The notes beneath the pieces are model-generated. The model was given only the letters and a program-made list of their open reading frames with translations. It was not told where the DNA came from and did not search any database. Of a stretch of 64,000 nucleotides of DNA, positions 1-10,891 are shown one piece after another (positions within the stretch are counted from its first letter, which is position 1; each line of letters starts with the position of its first letter). Origin of the DNA: Aquarana catesbeiana (lineage: Eukaryota > Chordata > Amphibia > Anura > Ranidae); assembly GCF_042186555.1 (NCBI RefSeq), contig NC_133327.1, forward strand, positions 105,730,167 through 105,794,166, given 5' to 3'. The position numbers were made by a program, and so were the translations under genes.

Positions 1-912
1 ATGGTCCCTACTCTGTCTCTTACCGCGCACCTGTATAAGTAAGGGAGGTCTCCATCAGTGGTAAAATTCCTGAGTACACTTGTAGGCAGGTGTAGGTTGA
101 CCTCCCTACACAGAAGACACTGTCTGCAACTGCCATGCAGGGAGGTGTTCCTCTAAGGCCTCCGTACATGTCATCAGGTGATCATCTGTCCAATTGGACA
201 CTGCTGCCCTAGATGACCTCCGTGGCCATCATTAGTGAGGGCAGTGCTTATAAAAAGAACTGGCTCACTGCAGTTGATGCACATTTTGCATGTGATTAGG
301 TTAGAGACAGGAACCCACAGGATAGGGAGAGTGTACAGGGAGAGAAAGTTTGCAGAGGAGGAGGAACAGTATAAAGACTGTTCTATATCGCTGCTGTGTG
401 TAACCTCCCCACTTCTAGCCGCTTCCTATGCCAGGAGCTGTCGGTTCTCGAGCATCGCTCTTAATGAGTTTTGTAATATCATCTGTTAATGTTTCTGACA
501 GTTGAAGCCGCTGCTAAACTCTGTTACAGTGTGTTTGGAACGTTCTTGACAATATAAAACAATGATAGAAAACGCACTGGCAGGTATACAAACAAAGAAA
601 AAAAGATGCTGGCAAAAAATAGTCAGACAAACTATGTAATAGTGGTAATTGTGTTAACTGCTGCTGTAAAATATGATAATATGCAGGGTGACTCAATTAA
701 AGTGAAATATAACATATAAAATATGAAGAAAAAAAAAACTGCATATGCATATGTAAGTGAAAAAAGGCCAGATTAGGTCTCCCAAAACACTGCAGTGACA
801 TTTTGCAGAAAGGGAGTGTTCAATCCACTTTGACAACCACCACATGACCTTTCACCAACCACAAGCAATGGACTCTTACCAGAACATGAGGACTCCACTA
901 CAATTCAGCATA
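1..912. other. Unassigned non-coding stretch
   Basis: No gene or repeat family recognised. Short open frames on both strands carry no domain signature and no start context. The last 200 bases are A-rich and run up to the TA target of the Tc1-like element. Confidence 0.5.
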
Positions 913-1291
913 TACAGTTTCTCACAAAAGTGAGTTTACCCCTCACATTTTTGTAAATATTTTATTATTATTATCTTTTCATGTGACAACACTGAAGAAA
1001 TTACACTTTGCTACAATGTAAAGTAGTGAGTGTACAGCGTGCATAACAGTGTAAATTTGCTGTCCCCTCAAAATAACTCAACACACAGCCATTAATGTCT
1101 AAACCACTGGCAACAAAAGTGAGTACACCCCTAGGTGAAAATGTCATAATTGGGCCCAATTAGCCATTTTTCCTCCCCTGGTGTCATGTGACTCATTAGT
1201 GTTAAAAGGTCTCAGGTGTAAATGGGGAGCAGATATGTTAAATTTGGTGTTATCGCTCTCACTCTCTCATACTGGTCACTGGAAGTTGAAC

Positions 1292-2304
1292 ATGGGTCCT
1301 CATGGCAAAGAACTCTCCGAGGATCTAAAAAAAATTGTTGCTCTACATAAAGATGGCCTAGGTTATAAGAGGATTGTCAAGACCCAGAAACTGAGCTGCA
1401 GCATGGTGGCCAAGACCATACAGCAGTTTAACAGGACAAGTTCCACTCAGAACAGGTCTCGCCATGGTCGACCAAAGAAGTTGAGTGCACGTGCTCAGCG
1501 TCATATCCAGAGGTTGTCTTAGGGAAATAGACATATGAGTACTGCCAGCATTGTTGCAGAGGTTGAAGGGCTGGAGGGTCTGTCAGTACTCAGACCATAC
1601 ACCTCACACTGCATCAAATTGGTCTGCATGGCTGCCGTCCCAGAAGGAAGCCTCTTCTAAAGATGATGCACAAGAAAGCCTGCAAACAGTTTGCTGAAGA
1701 CAAGCAGACTAAGGACATGGATTACTGGAACCATGCCCTGTGGTTTGATGAGGCCAAGATAAACTTATTTGGTTGAGATAGTGTCAAGTGTGTGCAGCAA
1801 CCAGGTGAGGAGTACAAAGACAAATGTGTCTTGCCTACAGTCAAGCATGGTGGTGGGAGTGTCATGGTCTGGGGCTACATGAGTGCTCCCGGGACTGGAG
1901 AGCTACAGTTCATTGAGGTAACCATGAATTCCAACATGTACTGTGACATACTGAAGCAGAGCATGATCCCCTCCCTTTGCAGACTGGTCCACAGGGCAGT
2001 ATTCCAACATGATAACGACCCCAAACACACCTCCAAGACGACCACTGCCTTGCTAAAGAAGCTGAGAGTAAAGGTAATGGACTGATCAAGCATGTCTCCA
2101 GACCTAAACCCTATTGAGCATCTGTGGGGCATCCTCAAACAAAAGGTGGAGGAGCGCAAGGTCTCCAACATCCACCAGCTCCGTGATGTCGTCATGGAGG
2201 AGTGGAAGAGGACTCCAGTGGCAACCTGTGAAGCTCTGGTGAACTCCATGCCCAAGAGGGTTAAAAAGGTGCTGGAAAATAGTGGTGGCCACACAAAATA
2301 TTGA
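1292..2304 (+). pseudogene. Tc1-like transposase pseudogene (copy A)
   Basis: The coding region starts at the ATG at 1292 (MGPHGKELSEDLKK), the usual start for this family; an in-frame upstream ATG at 1181 lies in the terminal repeat. The N-terminal third is the bipartite helix-turn-helix DNA-binding region, followed by a GRPKKLS basic linker. The catalytic triad is still readable in pieces: the first Asp in WFDEAK near 1745, the second in FQHDNDPKHTS near 2010, and the Glu in SPDLNPIEHLW near 2110. Expected length is about 340 codons. Stops break it after the linker (TAG 1520-1522), near 1774 (TGA) and in place of a Trp codon at 2083. It cannot make a functional enzyme. Confidence 0.9.
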
Positions 2305-2371
2305 CACTTTGGGCCCAATTTGGACATTTTCACTTAGGGGTGTACTTACTTTTGTTGCCAACGGTTTAGAC

Positions 2372-2507
2372 CAGTGATGGTGAACCTTGGCACCCCAGAT
2401 GTTTTGGAACTACATTTCCCATGATGCTCAGCTACACTGCAGAGTGCATGAGCATCATGGGAAATTTAGTTCCAAAACACCTGGAGTGCCAAGGTTCGCC
2501 ATCATTG
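2372..2507. mobile_element. hAT-type palindromic MITE inside Tc1 copy A
   Basis: A 136-bp non-autonomous element with imperfect inverted ends CAGTGATGGTGAACCTTGG and CCAAGGTTCGCCATCATTG. It is flanked by a perfect 8-bp target-site duplication, GTTTAGAC (2364-2371 and 2508-2515). The CAGTG terminus and 8-bp duplication are diagnostic of hAT elements. Most of the element folds into one hairpin. It sits in the right terminal repeat of the Tc1 copy, so it is younger than that insertion. Confidence 0.93.
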
Positions 2508-2695
2508 GTTTAGACATTAATGGCTATGTGTTGAGTTATTTTCAGGGGACAGCAAATGTACACTGTTATACAAGCTGTACACTCACTATTTTACATTGTA
2601 GCCAAGTGTCATTTCTGCAGTGTTGTCACATGAAAAGATATAATAAAATATTTACAAAAATGTGAGGGGTGTACTCACTTTTTTGAGATACTGTA

Positions 2696-3213
2696 TATAT
2701 GGCAATCACATTAAGCAGAAATACGGTTTATATTGTTTGAATCTTGTTGAATCTTGTGAATCCAATCAATGGTAATATCAATGACAATCAAAATGGAAGA
2801 TTTCACATTGTGTGAAACTGTAAGGTGTTGCTGAAATGGTTAGCAAAGATGCCAGACTGAGATCTTCTTTTTGTTCAGCAGGACAGATGTGCTGTGGTGA
2901 ACATTGGCTGGGTTTAGTGGTCCTGGTCAAAAAGTGTGAGCTTTCTAATTTTTCCAGTCCTCATCCATCTGAAAAACAAGAAGCTTGAAGCACCAAAGTT
3001 GTGTAAATGACTGAGCATGGATTATGAGTGTAAGCTTTGCTGCTTACTGGCTAAAACATGAATGTGGAAAGTGACGCATTGTGCTTGTTCCCTCTGTTTT
3101 CAATGTGTCCTAAGCTCAACCAAGAAAGTTTCGGTTTATCTATTTGGCTATTTGAAAGGCCCTGTAATATGACAAGTTTTCATGTGTGTCCCTTTTTGTG
3201 GTATCCAGCAATA
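2696..3213. other. Unassigned non-coding stretch
   Basis: Nothing recognised apart from a short AT-rich segment after the Tc1 end. Short frames here show no domain signature. Confidence 0.4.
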
Positions 3214-3607
3214 TTAAAGCAGAGTTCCACCCAAAAGTGGAACTTCCGCTCATTTGTCCTCTTAACACCTCCGATGTGACATTTGGCACCTTTCAGGGGG
3301 AGCGGATACCTGTCCCCACTTTCAGGAGTCTCAGCCATGGCCATTGACGTCACCACTTGGCTCCCTTCTCCTTCCCCCACCACTGGGCCAGTAAGAGAGC
3401 GCAGCACAGTAGGGACCCGGCGTGAAGCTGTAATGCTTCACTACTGGGTTCCCTTACCGGCTATGGTGGTGGCAGCACCCGACAGCTGATGGAAACAATT
3501 GCTGGACGCCAGGACAGGTAAGTGTCCTATTATTAAAAGTCAGCAGCTGCAGTATGTGTAGCTGCTGGCTTTTAATTTTTACAGCGATGGGCGGACCTCC
3601 GCTTTAA
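3214..3607. mobile_element. TTAA-flanked MITE, 'AGTTCCACCC' family, copy 1
   Basis: Starts TTAA then AGCAGAGTTCCACCCAAAAG and ends GGGCGGACCTCCGCTTTAA, so near-matching inverted ends sit inside TTAA duplications (3214-3217, 3604-3607). TTAA targeting is the piggyBac hallmark, so a piggyBac-type source is inferred. It has no coding capacity; open frames inside are incidental. Related copies lie at 15424-15899 and 44566-45019. Confidence 0.8.
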
Positions 3608-4480
3608 GAAAGGAACTGTCTTCTTCTGAAACTGCAAAGATTTTGTGCCCTGATTTTCATTCTGATTGCACCCTGAATTAAATGGTCAGCTTTTTATCTG
3701 GGTAATTTTTCAGATCCAAAGAACCAGTCAGCAGGGAGAGTGGTATCTATGTTACTGGTATAATTGATATTTTGAGAATGCAAGAAAGGAGGCCTACATG
3801 CAACCCCAACACAGTGATGCTGAAGTAGTGAGGTACTGTTTTTCATTTATTCTTTTGCTATGTTCTCTGGAAACACATACAGATTCCGAGCATACACTGA
3901 ACACCACCCATTAAAAGAGGTGTGTAGGTCCAAAATCAGAGATCATGTGTGGGCCTCTACAGAGTTCATCCAAACCCATGAACTTCCTGGGTACGTAATA
4001 AAGGAATTTTACAGTTTAAAAATGGCACCTATATAGCTCTGATGAAGAGGGCACTGCCTTTAAAACGCATAAGCCTCATTCTCTGTTGATGGGCAACACC
4101 TGAACATCTTTACTGAATTTAGTTTATGTGCCTGTATATACTTTTCTTTGGGAGTATATTGAAATTTTTTATTTTATTTTCTTCAATAAATAATTTTTAT
4201 GGTAATACACAAGGCTGGTGCTCCCTCTCATTTGCTTTTGTTTTAGCCATCCTCATTTCATACTAAATATCACACCTGTACTCCCACCTGGAAGTATGGA
4301 AATCATAGAGTGTTTAGGGTATATTCACACTTGCGAATGCACCCGCTTGGCAATTAGCTGCCAGAACACGAGTAGAGGTTTTCTGTGATTAACATTAGGC
4401 ATTCCCATTGAAAGTAATGGGAGACTGTTGGCTCTTGCAGCCAACTTGCATCTAATCGCTCACAGCGATCACATGCGAGG
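3608..4480. other. Mostly unassigned; Penelope-like 3' region within
   Basis: Contains a hammerhead-like core at 4036-4080 and an AATAAA signal near 4184, followed by the motif GGCTGGTGCTCCCTCTC. Near 4318 a segment begins with GGGTATATTCACACTTGCG, which resembles one end of a CCATTCACA-type MITE without its partner. The rest is unassigned. Confidence 0.35.
4036..4080 (+). ncRNA. Hammerhead-ribozyme-like core (degenerate), Penelope-type repeat
   Basis: CTGATGA at 4039-4045 is followed by a small stem-loop (GGGC, loop, GCCT) and then AAAACGC, where an active hammerhead would have GAAA. An AATAAA signal follows about 140 bases on. Penelope-like retroelements are known to carry minimal hammerheads in their terminal repeats. 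The missing G of GAAA suggests this copy is inactive. Confidence 0.35.
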
Positions 4481-4489
4481 GATCAGCCC

Positions 4490-5520
4490 TGGAGTCATAC
4501 TGCTTGTACTGCAGTACCTAAGCTGTCCGAGGGATGGGCAGTACTAGTTTTCAATCAGTTTTGCTACATGCAGTATGTAAGCGTGTTTAAATCATGCTAG
4601 CTAGGTGCTGCCCTGGACAGGAGGGTAAGGGCTAATGCCTTTCCCAGTTCTTTGATTTTGGGTTATCTTTAGGTCTGACCCACTGGCCCTGTGTTATAAA
4701 AGAGGGACAGTGGTCCGGAACAGAGAGTCCCCCAGCAGAGAGGTCCAGAGCCCATGAGATAACCCCCTAAGGGAGAAGATCAAAAAGCCACACTCAGGAG
4801 GGGTACAAGAATGTCACCTGTTACCACAGTAACATAGAAGGTATCATCAAGGTATCATCGGTACCTTGTGCTCATCCCTGAATTGTCCAACACTGGGAAG
4901 TGCCACTAAAGAATCCTCTGTTCATACATGGACTCTACCTTTGCAGGTACACCTGGGCAGCACGTAGCCTAAGCTAGGATTAGAGTTGTAGGAGAAATAC
5001 TGTTCTTGCATGTTGGACTTTGTGATGTTCTTGCGCTTCTTCAAGTAAAGTTTTGAAACATTGTTCCTGCCTGGTCTGAACTTACTCAAGGGATGTAATG
5101 CAAGTAACTGGCACATACACTCTACAACTTGGGTCATTGAGCACATTGGGGTATGAAGACAGCTCCATAAGAAGTAACACACCGTGGAGTACCAGCAAGT
5201 GGTTACCCTGGGTAACAGAAGTTCACCAAGCAGCCTGTCATTAAGTGTGTACATGTGGCAAGTGGGACAGCGGACAGGAGGAGGTTGTTGTCTGCACTCT
5301 CTCCACGAGCAGGTCCATTTTCCATAGCAACAGGAACAGACTCTCATCACAGAAGTCCCCAGCCTGTGAACAGGTACAGAAGAGTTAAGTAAACTTAAGT
5401 GCATGCATGGAGTCCACGCAAGGTGCACGGCGGGACCCCATGCCATTACTGGGAGTGAGGTAGCGGTGATACGCTGGACCAGTGGATGGGGACAAGGCTC
5501 AGCATGTCCCCCCTAAATAC
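4490..5520 (+). mobile_element. Possible LTR-like sequence with TATA box
   Basis: A TATA-like motif (TTATAAAAGAGG) near 4694 is followed by the kind of GC-richer leader (about 4710-5500) seen in the other LTR-like elements of the window. I could not define both ends or a target-site duplication. The 174-codon minus-strand frame at 4922-5446 has no recognisable domain and an odd composition (Cys/Leu/His rich), so it is probably incidental. Confidence 0.25.
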
Positions 5521-6193
5521 AAATTACAGAGAAGGTGTACATTGTCACATGCCCCGAGAGTTAACTGGAGAGCAGTTATGGTGCAGGTGTACGTTCATCT
5601 CTAAAAGAAGAGGCCTGAGGACTGGACAGACAGAAATACAGATTTTATAGCATATGAAACATTATATCAACTGAGGTTTTAGCTGTTTGCGTGGAGTTTA
5701 GCATTGAAGAGAACCTGCTACCAAATTAATTTCAACAACAAACTTCCTTTAAGATTATATATCCAATTGACATATTTTAAGGATGTTATTTACTTAAAAG
5801 CCTCCGCTGTGTAGACATTCAAAAGCTCCAAGACTGCTGTGAGGCCTGTACATCTTGAATGTGTTGTCAGCAGCCTCAGCAAACACAGAGCTCCAGTAAC
5901 ACTCTATAGTATTCCTCATTATTCCTTCCACAGGAGCTACATAAAAAGGTTACATAAGAAGGGGAGGAGTGAATTAGCTGGGCCAGCACAGACAGTAAAT
6001 AGGCACTTCCAGAAGAAGGGATTGCTATGATGTGCAAGGAGGGAGGGGCCTTTTTCAGGGAATTGGCTATTGCTGTTCACATCACAAGTCAGCAAAAACA
6101 GTTATAGAGAGTGAAAATGCTGCATGTAATAATTTTAAATACTTGTTTTTTTGTGATTTTACCTGCAATATCTAAGTTAGTGACAGAGTTCAT
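5521..6193. other. Unassigned non-coding stretch
   Basis: No gene, known repeat end or structured signal recognised. Confidence 0.4.
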
Positions 6194-6751
6194 TTAACCA
6201 CTTCCGGCCTATAGGAAATTGATGGCCACGCTGGTCTTTCCTTGATCCGGGTGGACATCATATGACGTCCTCATGTGATCTGTCACCAGCTGTGTCAGAT
6301 GAATGATCAGTGTACCGGCCCGCTGCCAGTACCATGTGATTTCTATGACCAATCACAGTATATCACATGACAGTTAAACAGTAAACAATGGCTGGCTTCC
6401 TTTCATGTCATCCATTGTGTGCAATTGTGTTGCTAGCTATGATTGGTCACAGTGATCACATGGTACAGACAGGGCGAGTCAAAGCCTATATGTACCATGT
6501 GATTAGCTGTGGCCAATCAAAGCTAATCACAAGAAAACAAACAGTTTCATTCAGTAAAAATGGTTGCTTATGCCAGTGAAATTATGATTTTTTAAAATTT
6601 CTTCATTTTCCAAAATCCCAAAAAATTGTGACAAAAAATTACAATGTCAAAATTTTATAACATGAACAAAGAAAAAAGCGTATTTTTTTCAAATTCTTAA
6701 ATATTCTTTTGTTTATTTACCAAAAAAATTAAAAAACCCAGTGGGGATTAA
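6194..6751. mobile_element. TTAA-flanked 'CCACTTCC' element, copy 1
   Basis: Begins TTAA-CCACTTCCGGCC at 6194 and appears to end CAGTGGGGA-TTAA at 6748-6751. Internally it holds several near-palindromic copies of a TGTGATTGG / CCAATCACA motif. It shares its right TTAA with the next element. Confidence 0.55.
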
Positions 6752-7443
6752 CCCCTTCCCGACTGTTGTACTGCGGCAGGTTGGCTCCCCTGGGCGAAAC
6801 AACGTAACTGTACGTCGGTTCGCCTTTTGACCTCTAGTGGGCGTGCACACGCCACCGGAGGCGTGCGTGCCCACCTGCGACGCCACGCCAGAGCCGATGT
6901 GAGTGCACGGCGGGCGCGATGACCGCCGGGCATCCGCGATCGCTCATGACAGAGGGGGAACCGGGACCTGTGTGTGTATACACACAGATCCCGGTTCTCT
7001 CAGGGGAGAGGAGACAGATTGTGTGTTCATACCAAGTATGAACACCGATCTCTCTCCTCCCCTAGTCAGTCCCATCCCCCCCACAGTTAGAACACACACC
7101 CTTGATCGCCCCCCTAGTGTTAACCCCTTCCCTGCCAGTGACATTTATACAGTAATTAGTGCATTTTTATAGCACTGATCGTTGTATAATTGTCAATGGT
7201 CCCAAAAATGTGTCAAAAGTGTCCAATTTGTCAGCTGCAATATTGCAGTCCTGATAAAAATCGCAGATCACCACCATTACTAGTAAAAAAAAATAATAAT
7301 TAAAAAAATGCCATAAATCTATTCCCTATTTTGTAGACGCTATAACTTTTGCGCAAACCAATCAATATACGCGCATTTTTTCTATCAAAAATATGTAGAA
7401 CAATACATATCGGCCTAAACTGAGGAAAACATTTTTTTTTTAA
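6748..7443. mobile_element. TTAA-flanked 'CCCTTCCCGAC' element, copy 2 (3' truncated)
   Basis: Starts TTAA-CCCCTTCCCGACTG, with a GC-rich first half (6760-6960). The later AT-rich part closely matches 12840-13140. It stops where the next element begins at 7440, and its right half is not seen after that element, so it is truncated. No coding capacity. Confidence 0.6.
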
Positions 7444-7744
7444 CCACTTGCTTACTGGGCACCTAAACCCCCCCTCCTGCCCAGACCAATTTTCAGCTTT
7501 TAGCGCTGGCACACTTTGAACGACAATTGCGCGGTCACACAACACTGTACCCAAATGAAATTTTTATATTTTTTTTCCCACAAAGACAGCTTTCTTTTGG
7601 TGGTATTTGATCACCTCTGGGTTTTTCATTTGTTGTTAAAAAAATTAAAATAGACTGAATTTCTTAAAAAAAAAAAATACAAAACTGTTTTATATTTTGT
7701 TATTAAATTTTGCAAACAGGTCCTTATTTTCCTTCATTGATGTA

Positions 7745-8290
7745 CGCTGATGAGGCTGCACTAAAAGGCTGCACTGATGGGCACCGATAAGCTGCATTGA
7801 TGGCCACTGATAAGGCGGCACTGATGGGCACTGATAGGCGGCACTGGCGGGCACTGATGAGGTGGCACTGGTGGGTACTGATAGGTAGCATTGGTGGGCA
7901 CTGAGAGGTGGCACGGATGGGTGGCACTGATGGGTAGCACTGAAGGGCATTGATAGGTGGCACTGAAGGACACTAATAGGTGGCACTGATAGGTGGCACT
8001 GATGGGCATTGATAGGTGGCAGTGATGGTCACCGATATGTGGCATGGATGGGCACTGATGGGTGGCAGTGATGGGCACTGATCGGCACTGGTAGGTGACA
8101 CTGATAGGCAGCACTGCTAGGTGGCACTGATGAGGCACTGATTGGCACCACTGGTGGACATTGATAGGTGGCACTCGTGGGCATTGATAGGTGGCACTGA
8201 TTGCTGGCAGTTATACACTGGTGGGCACTGATTCGTGGCACTGTGGGCACTGGCAGGTGGCACTGGCAGGCAGCACTGGTGGGCACAGAT
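7745..8290. repeat. Minisatellite, about 12/24-bp unit GGCACTGATRGG
   Basis: Diverged tandem units of the type GGCACTGATAGGTGGCACTG fill this stretch. Minus-strand frames stay open and translate to low-complexity Pro/Ser/Gln/Cys/His strings; these are artefacts of a unit length divisible by three. The irregular, spacer-free units rule out a CRISPR array. Confidence 0.92.
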
Positions 8291-8335
8291 GAGATGGCTG
8301 TGCATCTTCCTTCCGCACAGAAGCTGGTGATCCGC

Positions 8336-8378
8336 TTTTTTTTCTCCTCACGCTGTTCAGCGTGAGGAGGAAAAAAAA
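8336..8378. repeat. Strong hairpin in the TTAA element
   Basis: CTCCTCACGCTG (8344-8355) faces CAGCGTGAGGAG (8358-8369) across a two-base loop, extended by a T tract against an A tract for about 20 paired positions in total. An RNA copy would form a near-perfect stem-loop. Confidence 0.85.
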
Positions 8379-8792
8379 CTGTTACTGATCTTCTGTTTAC
8401 ATCACGTGATCAGCTGTCATTGGCTGACAGCCGATCACGTGGTAAGGGGCCAGGAAGTTGGCCTGGGCAGGAAGGTGGTGAAAGTGCCTGGTACTGAGGT
8501 GGTTAAAGAATCTCTGTCACTTTTTCCAAATAAGGACAATCACACAGTGAAAGGGGTGACTTCACTGCTTCCTGTAGGCACCAACACTAGCTAAGAACTG
8601 GATTTTTTCCTGCTGTCTCAGATGGGGGAAGAAACAAGAGAGGATTGCTGGAAACATGTTCATCATTGGCTCAACAGCATTGAGAGATGAGGGGAGGCTT
8701 TTTTTGAGGAAACAAAGTGGCAGTGTAAAAGGGAATCAACCAGGACATAAATATTGGATCCAGTTATTGCATTGAAAATGCATGCTCTAGCA

Positions 8793-8951
8793 CAGTGATA
8801 TGCAATTAGCGGACCTCCAGCTGTTGCAGAACTACAAGTCCCATGAGGCATAGCAAGACTCTGACAGCCACAAGCATGACACCCAGAGGCAGAAGCATGA
8901 TGGGACTTGTAGTTTTGCAACAGCTGGAGGTCCGCTAATTGCTTATCCCTG
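8793..8951. mobile_element. hAT-type palindromic MITE
   Basis: A 159-bp foldback with ends CAGTGATATGCAATTAGC and GCTAATTGCTTATCCCTG and long hairpin arms around GGACCTCCAGCTGTTGC. It is flanked by an 8-bp duplication with two mismatches (CTCTAGCA at 8785-8792, CTCTAGGG at 8952-8959). The decayed duplication suggests greater age than the MITEs at 2372 and 24130. Confidence 0.85.
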
Positions 8952-8959
8952 CTCTAGGG

Positions 8960-9324
8960 TCATGGTAATGATTAGTGTGTCACCATTTAGTGAGTTACTG
9001 ACATGTAACAAGCATGTGCATACAATAATTCCAATATCTGAAATGGAGACTGCAACTTCAAAGCAAATCTACAACAGCAGTTCCTAAATTCTTCCCCTGA
9101 CAAGCCCCCTTGAAGGAATGATAGAGTGGTCTCTCAAACTATTCCTTTACAAGATTTTGCAACATGATGAATCGGGTTGTCGGTGTCTGTAGGGGTGTTC
9201 TGAGGACAGCTAAGCAATAAACAGGAAAAAAAAGGGAAAAAGCTCTCATAAGACAATTACATTTAGTATTTGGCAACATTTAGATAAGGTGATTGTAGCC
9301 GTATTAGTGCCCTTGTACTGCTAG
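8960..9324. other. Unassigned non-coding stretch
   Basis: No gene or repeat signature recognised. Confidence 0.4.
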
Positions 9325-9395
9325 GACCTTGAAGAAGGGAGTACACGCCCGACAGCTTGTCCTGAAAATTTGTATGTTAGTGCAAATAAAAAAAT
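9325..9395 (+). ncRNA. Degenerate hammerhead-like motif with downstream polyA signal
   Basis: CTTGAAGAAGGGAGTACACG is followed by CCCGACAGCTTGTC, then AATAAA near 9384. The order (CTGANGA-like, stem, GAAA-like, polyA signal) parallels the segments at 4036, 9717 and 32695, but both core boxes are mutated here. Confidence 0.22.
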
Positions 9396-9689
9396 CACAG
9401 ATTGTACTAAATTGTCTTTGCATAATTTAGATGTTACAAAAACAAAAGCTACTTCACTAAACTTACCTTAATGCTGAACTCCAGGCAGATGTAACAGGCA
9501 AAAACGAATGCAGCTTTGTATTCATCAATACACCTATAATGTATTTTATATACTGTATATGCAAGCAGTGTAAATATCTGAATCTGATTAGTTTCATCCA
9601 GAACTAACACCTGGACTAAGACCAGGGGAGGGAGGAGCAGTAAAGGAAGCCAATCGGTTGTACTGCAGTGCAAGGATCATGCTGATAGG

Positions 9690-10430
9690 AGGAAAGAGCA
9701 GGGTGACAGAGATGCTCTGGAGAGGATGCCTTATTAGGACGAAACGTTGGGACGGGCTCTGCTGATGCCACTGCGTTGCTTTGATTTTATCCAAATGCTT
9801 TTAATGTCTTCTCAAATGTGAGTGACCATTTTAGCATTTTTAATAAATGTTTTACATCTAAACGGAATCACACTATGTGGCCCAATTTTTTCTCCTTTTG
9901 CTCTATGTCTAACTGAGAGGAACTGCTCACGAATTCCGGTTGCTATTCATATGGTGGATACTCACTGATGTCATAATCGTCATGGAACCACATTCGATTT
10001 GGTCTATTTTGGAAGTCGTGGTTGCTGTACCTCCTTGGGTGTGTTACACCAAAAGCTTGGTTGACTCTTCAGGCATAAGCCTTGTTGGGTTCCACCTGTC
10101 CGGTAAGCCTCTTTCCTAACGGTGGTGGATTATCTACAGACAACCAGTTCACACTCATTTATAGTCACCATTTTGATGTCATACATGGCCTATATGCACT
10201 TTATATACACTATCACTGTTGATCTACACTTCAACAATATTGCGGTTTAATAATTTTATTGTATTTGCACTTATATATACCCCAATTTCCCATTGGGATA
10301 TCTTGACTGTTTTTTTTTCATTGCATTAGCGCTGCACTATACTATCTTATTTGGTTTACTTTTTCACAGACTATCTGATGTGCTGGCAGCTACTATTTTT
10401 TGTTTAAGACATTTTTTTTATGCACACTGT
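9690..10430 (+). mobile_element. Penelope-like non-coding remnant
   Basis: The segment opens with a hammerhead-like motif (9717-9752: CTGGAGA, a GCCT-TATT-AGGA stem and GAAACG), followed by TTTAATAAATG near 9841. The remaining AT-rich sequence has repeated TTTATATACAC and GCACTTATATATA motifs. No reverse-transcriptase residues are visible, so the class is inferred from the ribozyme-like motif only. Confidence 0.35.
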
Positions 10431-10483
10431 TTCACATGTATTTAAACTATCTGGTGCTAAAGGCGTGTGACCACATATTAACC

Positions 10484-10891
10484 CTACACATTCTGGATGG
10501 ACCCTCTGCACACCGCTATACACCCTTTCCAGCAAACCATGCAATGAAAAACAGAGATTATTAGTTCACATATATTGTAATACATGTTTAAGCTGGCCAA
10601 CTGTGTCAAAGTAATATCTTTTCTCTGTTGTAATGCAGGTCAGTGACCAGAGCTAAATGTAGTAGCTCTCCCTACCTTGTGCCTTTATACCCCAGGTTGG
10701 CATGGTGTTCACTATAGCATATGCAGTGGCAGAGCAGAGTAGGACTGGCCAGAAGAGGGATTACTTTGACGTAGTTGGCCAGCTTAAACATGTATTGCAA
10801 TATGTGTGAACTAAATATCCCTGTTTTTCATTGCATAGTTTGCTGGAAAGTGTGTAAAGCGGTGTGTAGAGGGTCCATCAAGAATTTGTAG
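10484..10891. repeat. Foldback element, arms about 140 bp
   Basis: The left arm starts CTACACATTCTGGATGGACC; the right arm is its inverse and ends TCCATCAAGAATTTGTAG. The arms match for about 140 bp, through the segment reading ATACATGTTTAAGCTGGCCA, around a spacer of roughly 130 bp. The end motif AAATTCTTGATGGAC occurs once more, in the opposite orientation to the right end, near 10949. No clear target duplication. Confidence 0.8.

Larger units (their letters stand above)
915..2693 (+). mobile_element. Tc1-like DNA transposon, copy A (decayed, nearly full length)
   Basis: A DD34E Tc1/mariner element. It begins with CAGTTTCTCACAAAAGTGAG and ends with the inverted counterpart (TTTTTTGAGATACTG), flanked by TA at 913-914 and 2694-2695. 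The long terminal inverted repeats carry a second internal copy of the end motif (around 1100-1135 and 2330-2365), the inverted-repeat/direct-repeat arrangement typical of this group. The transposase frame between them is broken by stops. The right arm is interrupted by a hAT-type MITE at 2372-2507. The same family recurs inverted at 60991-62463. It is probably immobile without a transposase supplied in trans. Confidence 0.93.
7440..8506. mobile_element. TTAA-flanked element carrying a GGCACTGAT minisatellite
   Basis: TTAA-CCACTTGCTTACTGGGC at the left and TGGTACTGAGGTGG-TTAA at the right (TTAA at 7440-7443 and 8503-8506). The middle holds a minisatellite, a strong hairpin (8336-8378) and a near-palindrome around 8400-8442. 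A second copy at 22469-23337 has the same plan, so the minisatellite belongs to the element. Confidence 0.75.

Noticed and set aside
1875..2361. Minus-strand frames of 152 and 85 codons
   Set aside because: Shadows of the Tc1-like transposase encoded on the plus strand.
4922..5446. 174-codon minus-strand open frame
   Set aside because: No domain signature, irregular Cys/His/Leu-rich composition, no splice or start context; it lies in a region with LTR-like promoter features.
7745..8290. CRISPR-like array
   Set aside because: Units are contiguous and diverged, with no unique spacers, and the genome is clearly eukaryotic.
7690..8305. Overlapping minus-strand frames rich in His-Gln-Cys-Pro
   Set aside because: They translate a 12/24-bp minisatellite; the same happens at 22683-23082. 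Not a repeat protein.
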